Source: Neostapfia colusana (lineage: Eukaryota > Streptophyta > Magnoliopsida > Poales > Poaceae). Taken from it: a stretch of 64,000 nucleotides of DNA. Shown here one piece after another: positions 49,667 to 59,242 of this stretch. The stretch is taken from positions 17,137,501-17,201,500 of the forward strand of contig JASWHV010000011.1 of assembly GCA_030760725.1 (NCBI GenBank), read 5' to 3'. Below the pieces are notes generated by a model, which was not told the DNA's origin, did no database searches, and saw only the letters and a program-made list of their open reading frames with translations. The first letter of the stretch is position 1. Every line of letters starts with the position of its first letter. The position numbers and the translations under genes were made by a program.

Positions 49667-51588
49667 TGTGACGGACCAAAATCCGTACGTCCAGGATCTC
49701 AGAGGGTGGTGCCACACGATGCGACATCCCACAGCACACATCATAAGGCAACCATAGTATTACATTGAAAACATACTGAATATGTACAAAGTAGTACAAA
49801 CCTTCAGTTTACATCTATTTACAGAGTTTACTACAGTGGAAGATAATAATACAACTCACGGCCACCTAACTAGCAAAAGTTGGTTGTCCGGTCCTACGGA
49901 TAACCCACACTAGCTCCACTCAACCTCAGCGCGGCGTGTATGGCTCCCACTCAGCCGTAGTCCCCGACGGAGGGTAGACCTCGCTGGTGGACTCATACCC
50001 TTAGTCCATGGGGGTATTCCTCACCTGCAAACACTCATAGCAGCAACCGTGAGCATGATGGCTCAGCAAGTCTTAACCGACTCACCTATACAGAAAACTC
50101 TATATGCATGTCATAACATAGATAGAATGGAAAATTGCAGCAACTAACATGCCTACAAGTTCATCCTTAATTCAACTTTTAGCCACAAGTTAACAGTTCC
50201 TGAATCTGAAATTTAGTAAGCAATATTTGGTGGCACACATGTAACAATACAAATTATTCATATCAGCAATATTAAATCATAACATTCCATATGTTTACCC
50301 ACATCACGACGCAGTGAACAAGCGGTACTCATAACCATGAGGGATGGCGAATCGACTCGATATACACCTGCACGGATACCTGAATAGCACGTCACATACG
50401 CCCATACCCGAGCTGCACACAGCACGCTCACCCCATGTCGCACGGGACAACTTTTCACCAAACAGCCCAAACGTCGAACCGGTCGCATCCAAACAGACAG
50501 GAGGTTCCCTACACGGAGCATCTCTATATGCCGGTTAGCGGATTTCCACCTTGCTGCCCTCAACCTACACCTATAAGTCGGTGCGTTATGCCTCGACGCC
50601 TGGAGGTATAGGTTACATAAATTTAACGGAGCCCATATATCCGATATGCGTTTGGTACATTCAAAACTTTTTCAGCTGGACCGCACACGGATCGGTCCTC
50701 AATCGACATGGACAGGGCTACGCACACACGACTTCCTCTTTCTGCGTCCTAGACCCTGCCTAGTCACAATTTATTCTTACTAAAATTTTCTCACAACTCG
50801 AACCCATCCCGTGTATCCTGAACCCTATGCTCGTGAGTAGATTCCAACTACTCGACTTGTACCGAAGTCTATAAACTTTAAGCACAGCATCAACTACTCG
50901 AGGAGTTAGACACTACCCTCACCCTTGTTGGAATAATCTGGTTATGCATTTGGGGTTTCATCCATCCTACACCTAATGCACACACATGCTTCAAGCTAAG
51001 GGTATATAAAGCAAAACTTTGTAAAACTTGTCGAATCCAAACCGGGGCTTGCCTTGTTGCTGCTGGTCAGGGGTTAATGTCTCTTCCGGAGGTATGAAGT
51101 AGAGTTTCTCCGGGGTCTCCCCGCGTTCAGCAACTACACGTAAGCAATTTGACGACATGTCAATTTAAATGTAATGTGTTGAATTGGTATATAAAGACCA
51201 TAACTCTAGGTAGACATCCCCTTTGGCTCTGAAATTTTTACTGTGGCTTGGTAAGAACATAACCAGAGACTTGACCAAGTTTCATTTTAATCAAAGCTCA
51301 TTTGAGCCCTGTACAAATAAAAGACTAAATGGTCATTACTAGAACTTCTAAGGATTTCCAGGGATTTTCATGGATCAAACCATTTCTTTCTGGAAACTGG
51401 AGTTTGAGATGGTTCTAATGGAGTTGGTTTCATGTAATTTGAAGAATCCTAGAGAAAGTTATGCCCTGATCAAAATTTGATAAAATCTGAAAAATGTTTC
51501 TGTACATTTTTCTATTTTTCATGGCAGTTCAATTAATCACACCATTAGGGGGACTAAATGAACTTGGATGGATCTGAAATTTTTCCTG
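49667..51588 (-). repeat. Array D, LTR c (interrupted)
   Basis: Starts TGTGACGGACC, aligns with LTR b, and has the conserved inverted repeat at about 50829-50851. It breaks off at about 51588 within a block that reads on in LTR b near 47818. The copia element G begins there, so the rest of LTR c may lie beyond the window on G's other side. Confidence 0.82.
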
Positions 51589-53319
51589 TGGGGGGGGGGT
51601 GAATAGGCCACAAGGGCCGGACTAGTCTGGCTCAGGGGCGGACTAGTCCGGTCAGCTTGTTGAAAAGCCTAAAAGGGGCCAGACTAGTCTGGCTGAGGGG
51701 CGGACTAGTCTAGTCAAACTGTTGGAAAGACCTAAAACATGATTCTTATGGGTTTTTCTTCAGATTTTAGTTTAACTAAGTGTGGATTAACCAACTAGCA
51801 ATCCTATACGACAAGTGTGATAGAATATTGAAATAGATTGCAAGATTGTAATGATGTATACTCTAATAGTAAAATAATCAAAATAAACCCTAAGCAATCT
51901 TGACGTTCGAAGAAATGTAAATGCAAGAGAGACGCCAAGAATTTTTTCCCAAGGTTCGATTCCATTCAGGAATCTATGTTCCCGTTGAGGAGTCCACAAA
52001 GGACCGGGTCTAACAACCCTTTCCTCACCAAGTTGCCACTAAAGCCAACCCGGTTCTTCACTATCTCCGGGGTGAACTTACAAAGTTTTGCGGCTACTCA
52101 CAATCCGAGGCTCCCACTTGATCACTTCCACAAACTTCACAGATTTCAGAAGCCATAGATCACACCAAGTGCACGAGATCACTCCAAGAGCCTAAACGTG
52201 AAGTTCTTCCTTCTCCTCTTCTCACACACCCAAATTCACTCAAGATTTGATTCGAGAGGGTGAGTAGGCAATGGAGAAGGCTTGGAGAGGCTCTAGGAAG
52301 GTTGTGGCGGCGCTAGGGTTCCAGGGGGTTGTAAATGAAGTCGGGGCATCTCCTTTTATAGAAGTCCCGAAGCCAAGCGTTGCCACCTACCAAAAGTACG
52401 GACTAGTCTGCCTTACACCGGAGCAGTTCGATATCACACAGGAACTCTTTGTCCGGGTGAGAACGGACAAGTCTGAAGGACCCGGACTAGTGCGGCCACT
52501 GAGGTGGACAAGTCCGATCCACCAAGACTTAGCCGTGGGAGCTCTCATCTCACAACCATGCAGACTAGTCCGCCTTAGAATGGACTAGCCCGAACTCACT
52601 CAGGGACTCTTTGTCCGGTTGAGAACGGACAAGTCTGGAGGACCCGGACTAGTCCGGCCACTGAGGCGGATAAGTACGGTCCACCATTACTTATCGGTGG
52701 GAGCTCTCATATCACAACCATGCGGACTAGTCCGCCTCAGAACGGACTAGCCCGAACTCACCCAGGGACTCTTTGTCCGGGTGAAACCGGACAAGTCTGG
52801 CTAGCCCAGACTAGTTCGGCACGTAAGGTGGACAAGTCCGGTCTACCAGGACTTAGTCCCAAAACACCTTTTTCAACAGAGAAACGGACTAATCCGTCCC
52901 AAAATGGACATGTCCGAACTCGGTCAGGAACTCTTAGTCCGCCCCAAAATGGACTAAGCCGTGGGACTTCTGGACTAGTCCGACCTCTGGCTCGGACAAG
53001 TCTGGGCTGCCCATCTTTACCTCTCTACCACTCTCCACTAAGGATTTGACACTTCTAACGCTTTGAGCTCTCTTCTATGATCTCAATGCACTTGACACAC
53101 ACACTCTCAATTTTACACGGCTAGCCTACTAAAGACTCAAGTGAAACCCTAATTTCTACTCTTCAAGTCTTCGACGTCGTTCTTCATCTTTTTTCTTTTT
53201 TAGAGTTTAGGTGTCCGCCTTGGAAATGTCCTGTGCTTATGATCATCTCAGCTCATTAGTCTATTAATTTGTCATCATCAATCATCCAAAACCCACGGGG
53301 ATACCTAGATTCACTTACA
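51589..53319 (-). repeat. Element G 3' LTR
   Basis: The minus-strand start TGTAAGTGAATC at 53319 follows a polypurine tract. The other end is near 51589, in a ten-G run. About 1.7 kb. It contains a dense array of CGGACTAGTCCG-type palindromes. The exact outer end is uncertain by a few bases because of the G run and because the partner LTR is not in the window. Confidence 0.75.
51615..53010. repeat. Array 1 of 12-bp palindromes in G's LTR
   Basis: More than 20 copies of CGGACTAGTCCG and close variants (central AG/AA/AC changes, e.g. GGACAAGTCCG). There are four at 51615-51715 and the rest at about 52390-53010. Spacing is irregular and the sequences between copies are only partly similar, so this is not a simple tandem repeat. 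Confidence 0.85.
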
Positions 53320-53320
53320 A

Positions 53321-53334
53321 TCTCCCCCTTTTTG
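53321..53334 (-). other. Polypurine tract of element G
   Basis: Minus-strand AAAAAGGGGGAGA just upstream of the LTR start, typical for SIRE-like copia elements. Confidence 0.8.
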
Positions 53335-53497
53335 GTGATTGATGACAACACATTAAGTTGAAAAATTTGATTTTCATAACAAGTGTACGTATGCAAAACT
53401 CCCCCTCAATGTATGCAAGAGTAAAAGAGGGGAGTTGGCATACATTCACATGTTATGGTGGGGTGCCTACGTGTTGTGCTCAAAAATGTGATAAGAC

Positions 53498-53733
53498 AAT
53501 AAGCATAAAACAGCCATAAAATCCAACACATAGTGTTACACAAAAGATAGTCATGCATAAAACATAGATAGCCATGTCCAAAGATCTATTACAAGATAGT
53601 CATGTCCAAAACATCAATAAGTATAAAACAGCCATAAAATCCAACACGTAGTGTTACACAAAAGATAGTCATGCATAAAACATAGATAGCCATGTCCAAA
53701 GATCTATTACAAGATAGTCATGTCCAAAACATA
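53498..53733. repeat. 118-bp tandem duplication downstream of G's extra ORF
   Basis: Two adjacent copies (from 53498 and 53616) differ at a few positions. Shorter repeats of the type gatagtcatgtcc occur inside. It lies between the extra ORF stop and the PPT. Confidence 0.88.
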
Positions 53734-53853
53734 GATGTCCAAAAGATCTATTAAAAGACTATAAGATAATAAAAAAGGACATCCTTTTCCAATCTCTCCC
53801 CCTTTGGCATCAAGGCACCAAAAAGGAAAAGAGGGAAGAAGATACGCCTAAGT

Positions 53854-55639
53854 CTACTCATCATCTTCTTCATCCTCTTCTTCATCGCCATTTTCATCGC
53901 TCTCCGTAGCCTCCGTATCCTCTTCCTCATCGTTGGCGGTGGTGGATGGAGGCACGGCCTTGGAGGAGCATCCATCTTCCCTGAACTGGGCGAGCTCATC
54001 AGCGGTGAACTCTGGATATGGAGTGAGTTCCCCATCACTCTTCTCGGGAGGAGACATGGGTACCTCAAGCTTGTCACACACAGCCTTGATGTACTTCTCC
54101 TGACGCCTCTCCATGCGTTTAGTCCGGACCTCCACACGCCGACAAGAGGCGAAAAGTGCGTTGAAGCACTTGAAGAATCCGCTCATGGAATGCGGAGGAG
54201 GAGATGATGGGGGAGCCACTGAGCTCGAGGGGCCCGCTAAGCTGGAAGTAGGTTGAGCATTTCTTCTCCTTGAGGGTTCTGGCACAATGGGGGGTAGCTG
54301 AGGACGGATAGGTCGATGAGTGACATCCTTGACAAAGACTATCCCCGACACCTTCTCAATTAAGCACATGATATACGGTGCATACCCACATGAGCGGATG
54401 GGAGTGTGAGAGATGTTGAAGATATCATCATAAATGTGCTCAACAAGGTTGAACTTCTCTTCACCATCTATCAAGAGGAGGAGATGCCTTAAGTTTCCTT
54501 GAATCACCCATGCATCTCCATCCTTAGGGGCTATAGTTCTCCTCAAAATCCGGTTGAGGATGCTATAGAATGGCTTGATGTTCCTAGCAAGCCCGGCCTC
54601 ATAGGGAACATGACTAGGATACATATAGTCAAGCTGATCCCTGTCCACTGCCTTGATGTTGGAAATAATAATCTCATGGTTCAAGTGCTCCTCAAGGCCA
54701 AGTATCTGGGAAAACCTCTCATAGGTGACTGAGTACTGCTCTCTATGAGTCATCCAGGTGATTTTTCACTCACCGTAGGTGGAGAAGTACACAGTGGTGT
54801 AAAACTGCACGACCACCTCAATGTTCTAGTCATACTTGAAGCCCATGATTTTCTTGATTCGATGGCGCTCTGTGGCTTCAATCATGGCATCAAAGGCTTT
54901 GTGCTTCCTTTTGTCCATGTAGTCCCAATCTACCCATTGAGCTTGGGTGACTGGGTCTTCATCTTTAGGTACACTAAGCGGTAGTAATCGTAGTGGAAGT
55001 CACACCAAAACCTAGGGTCGGCTATGTGCTTATCATAGTCATAGATGTTATCCATCCTCAGCCTTCTCGCCTTCTCAACCCCCTTTCCTTTGAATACAAA
55101 TGCCGGATTGTTGGGCTGCCGATTTGGATCTCTAGTAGGGGCAGCCATCTTCAAGGGGCTGATGGGCTTCGATTGCCCTTTCTCCCTGATTACTATCCCT
55201 CCTGCCCTGTTTGTCGCTGCTTTGGCAGTTGCCTTTTTGTTCTTGGGCTCCTCAGGTAGTGGAGCCTTGCCCTTCTTCGGATCACGAGGAACCCTACCCT
55301 CGGATTCCTTCTCCTTCTCCTTTTCCTGCTCTTTATCTCCCAAAGTGACCAGCCTCTTCCTCTTGGGCTCTAAGGCACTAGCAGCTTGGGAGCTTTGGGC
55401 TTCATGTTTGGCCCTTTTTTTTCTCTGTTGATCCTTCAGGATTCTTCAACGGCTTGGGCAATTTGTGGCTCATCATCGAGATCATGTTTCTTCTTTGTTC
55501 TTGCCTCTCAACAGACGGCTTCTTTAGCCGCTGTGGCCTCCTTTACCGCCTTCTCTTTGGCAATGCGCCGATGAAGGGCTTGTCGAGCCTCCTCGTCGGT
55601 GGGATTTGGAAGAGGAGAGCTTTGTTCGGAGTCCGACAT
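53854..55639 (-). pseudogene. Element G extra ORF between pol and 3' LTR (envelope-position ORF of SIRE/Maximus type), broken
   Basis: The likely start is the ATG at 55639 (MSDSEQS). The N-terminal part is lysine/glutamate-rich (KEKEKESEGR). The middle (FVFKGKGVEKARRL, YDYDKHIADPRFW; then WMTHREQYSVTYERF) resembles a region common in ORFs carried by plant retrotransposons. The C terminus has a Ser/Pro linker, a basic helix and a long Asp/Glu tail. Breaks: TGA 55508-55510, TGA 55436-55438, a frameshift in an eight-A run (about 55412-55421), a frameshift near 54975, TAG 54826-54828 and TGA 54766-54768. The last 299 codons (54753-53854) are open. I see no signal peptide or clear membrane span, so 'envelope-like' is positional only. 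Confidence 0.68.
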
Positions 55640-56626
55640 ATTGCCTGAGAAACAAGAGATAAGAGGTCAAGGAAGTGGAATATTGCGAAAGAATTCACTA
55701 AAAATGGCTAAAGTTGGAGTTCGTCCTGTGTAAACTGGACTTGTCTGTTAAAGGGCCAGACTAGTCCGCCCGAGAACGGACCTGTCCGCCCAAACCCGGA
55801 CTAGTCCGGGTTATACAGGAAGAACCCTAACCCCAACAAATTTTTGCAAAAACTTCGAATTAAGTTGCAATGCTCTTAGGCTACGATCGCATTGACACTA
55901 GGAACGACATTTGTGAAGAGGTTTCTAGCAAAAGACCTAAGAATGAAGAAAATAAAGGATTTTTGGTTAGGTCAAGAATACCTCTTCAAAACTTCAAATG
56001 TGATGAAATCAAAGTCGAAGCTTGAGCAACGAAGCACGAGGAAGGATTTCCGCACTCCTTAGGGCTCCAATCCATGGATTTGATGAGATTTTTGGTGGAG
56101 GAAAGAAAAAATCGCCAATTAGGGGCGTTTTCGGCTTGAGAAAGTTGAAAGTGAGAGTGTGAAGGGTGAGAGAGGGGTCTGGCCGCCCCTGGGAGGTTAA
56201 GTCTCCAGGGGCCGGACTAGTCCGGCCTGGTGCCCGGACAAGTCCGGTTGGCGGACCAGAGCCTTACTTCTCAAGGGCCGGACTTGTCCGGTCTCCCAGG
56301 CGGACTTGTCCGGTTTGGACTTGTCCGCTGAGAAGTCTGACATTGACAGCCTGGACTTGTCCGTCCCGTGGGCGGACTAGTCCGTCTATATGCTGAAATT
56401 CATATAATTTGCATTTTAGCTGAAGAAAATGATCCCTTTTTGGACAAGTTTTTGCAAATATCTTGGCAAACATGATCAGTAAGCATACATCAAACAAACA
56501 ATGACCATATTTTACAAAGAATCCTTTTGAACATAGTTTTCATGGAGTAAAGGGAATTAGGGTAGTATGTTGAAAACATGCGGATTTTTGAAGTTTATAA
56601 CCAAGCAACAAACAGATGTGCATGCC
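55640..56626 (-). other. Non-coding stretch of element G between pol and extra ORF, with palindrome array 2
   Basis: No credible ORF. Two clusters of the same palindromes as in the LTR: about four at 55735-55815 and about seven at 56205-56390 (CGGACTAGTCCG, CGGACTTGTCCG forms). The rest is AT-rich. Confidence 0.75.
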
Positions 56627-59242
56627 TCAAGCAACGTTTCGGGAATCTAGGGTATTCAGTTCACTCCTTAGGTCACAAAAGCGTTTCTCATCAAGGGGTT
56701 TTGTGAACATGTCTGCCAATTGCTTCCCACTCCTAACATGAGAGATAACGATATCTCCCTTAATAGAGTGATCTCGCAGGAAATGGTGATGGATATAAAT
56801 GTGTTTGGTTCTAGAATGCTCCACGGGATTGTGAGCAATCTTGATGGCACTCTCATTGTCACATAGGAGTGGAATATGGCTCAAAGTGTAACCATAGTCC
56901 CTAAGAGTTTGTCGCATCTATAGGAGTTGTGCACAACAACTCCCAGCTGCGACGTACTCTGCTTCGGTTGTGGATAAGGCAATGGAGTTTTGTTTCTTTG
57001 AAGACCACAAAACCAAGGACATACCAAGGAATTGGCAAGTCCCTGACATGCTCTTCCTATTTACCTTACAACCGGCATAATCGGCATCGGAGTATCCAAT
57101 GAGATTGAACTTGGATCCCTTTGGATACTAAACTCCTAGGTTAGGAGTGTGAACCAAATATCTAAGAATCCGCTTAACGGTCGTCAGGTGACACTCTTTA
57201 GGAGCGGCTTGGAACCGTGCGCACATACACACACTAAGCATTATGTCGGGACTAGATGCACAAAGGTAAAGCAAAGATCCTATCATGGAACGAAATACCT
57301 TTTGGTCCACACTTGGATGATCTTCATTAAGGTCAAGATGTCCGTTGGTTCCCATGGGAGTCTTGATGGGTTTGGCTTTGTCCATGTCGAAACTCTTAAG
57401 TATGTCTTGAGTATACTTGGTTTGACTTATGAACGTTCCTTCCTTGAGTTGTTTGACTTGGAATCCTAGGAAGAACTTCAATTCCTTAATCATTGACATC
57501 TCGAACCTTTCGGTCATGATCTTTGAAAACTCATTACAAAAAGATTTGTTAGTAGAACCAAATATAATGTCGTCGACATATATTGGGCACACGAATAAAT
57601 CATCGTTAAAATGCTTCGTGAAGAGTGTGTAGTCGGCTTTTCCTATCCTAAAACCATTTTTAATAAGAAAATATCTAAGACACTCATACCAAGCTCTAGG
57701 AGCTTGTTTGAGGCCATAGAGGGCTTTCCGAAGTTTAAAGACATGGTTAGGATACTTATCATCCTCAAATCCAGGTGGTTTCTCCATGTACACTTCCTCC
57801 TTGATCGGACCGTTGAGGAAAGCGCTTTTCACATCCATTTGGTATAGCTTGAAATCATGGTGAGTAGCAAAAGCAAGCAAGATACGAATTGATTCAAGCC
57901 TAGCTATGGGAGCAAAAGTTTCACCATAATCCAAACCTTCTACTTGTGCATATCCCTTCGCAACAAGTCTTGCCTTGTTTCTTGTTACAACCCCATACAC
58001 GTCTTGCTTGTTGCAGAATACCCACTTGGTTCCCACAACATTTTCGTTGGGTCGCTTCACGAGTTCCCACATTTGATTTCTTTCAAAAGTATTGAGTTCC
58101 TCTTGCATTGCTACCATCCAATCCGGATCTTGTAGTGCTTCTTCTACCTTGCGGGGCTCCAAAGAGGAAACAAAAGAGTAATGTTCACAAAAGTTAGCCA
58201 TTCAAGAGCGAGTGGTTACCCCTTTGGAGATATCTCCTAGTATGTTGTCAACGGGATGATCCCGTTGAACACTTTGGTGCACCCTTGGATGAGGTCGTTG
58301 AACTCTTTGATCTTCATCTTCATTGTCGCTCTTTTCTTCGTCTTCCCCTGATCCAATCCTCCTTCTTGACTTTGATCATTTTGACGTTGTTGAGGATTGC
58401 CTTGCTCATCTTGAGCTTGATCATGGAAGGAAGACATGTCTTCGTTTGCTGGATGATCATTTGAGTCTTGATGATGTTCTCGAGGAAAAATGTCTCCAAG
58501 TGCCATCCTTTTAAGTGCTTCTTGTGGAGCCTCTTCTCTATCTAGCACACTTTGATCAACTTGCTACACTTGGGAGCCATTAGTCTCATCAAACACTACG
58601 TCTCTCGCTATTTCAAATATTCCGGAGGATTTGTTGAAGGCACGATAGGCGTAGGTGTTTGAGTCATAACCAAGCAAGAAACCTTCATCGGACTTTGAAG
58701 AAAACTTCAAAGTCCTAGGCTTCTTGTTTAGAATATAACACTTGCTCCTAAAGACACGAAAATAAGAGATGTTGGGTTTTTTACCGGTTAGAAGTTCGTA
58801 AGATGTCTTCTTCAAAAGTTGATGAAGATACAACCGGTTTATGGCATGGCAAGCGGTGTTAACCGCTTCCGCCCAAAACCGGTCTGACGTCTTATACTCA
58901 TCAAGCATGGTTCTTGCCATCTCAATAAGAGTTATATTCTTCCTTTCAGCCACCCCGTTTTGTTGAGGGGAGTAGGGGGCTGAAAATTCATGCTTGATGC
59001 CTTGTTCATCCAGGTATTCTTCCACTTGAGTGTTCTTGAACTCGGTGCCGTTATCGCTCCTTATGTTCTTGATTCTTAAGGAGAACTCATTTTGAGCTCT
59101 TCTCAAGAATTTCTTGAGCACACTTTGAGTTTCGCCTTTGTCATGCAAAAAGAACACCCAGGTGAAACGAGAATAATCATCTACAACAACAAGATCATAT
59201 TTGTTACCGCCGATGCTTATGTAGGAGATTGGACCGAAGAGG
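56627..59242 (-). pseudogene. Element G pol, 3' part: integrase core, reverse transcriptase, RNase H (broken)
   Basis: Reading right to left: integrase after the solo LTR (VVVDDYSRFTWVFFLHD, the catalytic Asp region; IRSDNGTEF; PYSPQQNGVAERKN with the Glu). A TAG at 58564-58566 and a frameshift near 58325 lie in the variable linker, and a TGA at 58202-58204 precedes RT. RT is open for 357 residues from 58201 (WVFCNKQD, QMDVKSAFLNG, YVDDIIFGS). TAG stops at 57128-57130 and 56918-56920 sit where related proteins have Trp. The last piece is copia RNase H (LCDNESAIKIAHNP, KHIYIHHHFLRD). Ends at 56627. Confidence 0.9.

Noticed and set aside
51590..51599. Ten-G run as a sequencing or assembly gap
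   Set aside because: C-rich ends are common where copia LTRs of this type finish; the sequences on both sides match known parts (LTR c and LTR G). Its exact length may still be unreliable.
51615..53010. Palindromic repeats considered as a CRISPR-like array
   Set aside because: Repeats are only 12 bp and degenerate, spacing is irregular, and the context is a plant retrotransposon LTR.
52271..53049. Two open frames (105 and 109 codons) in the copia LTR
   Set aside because: They are translations of the palindrome array and have repetitive, domain-free sequence.
53854..54753. Extra copia ORF as a genuine viral envelope protein
   Set aside because: No signal peptide, membrane span or furin-like site is apparent; only its position resembles an envelope gene.
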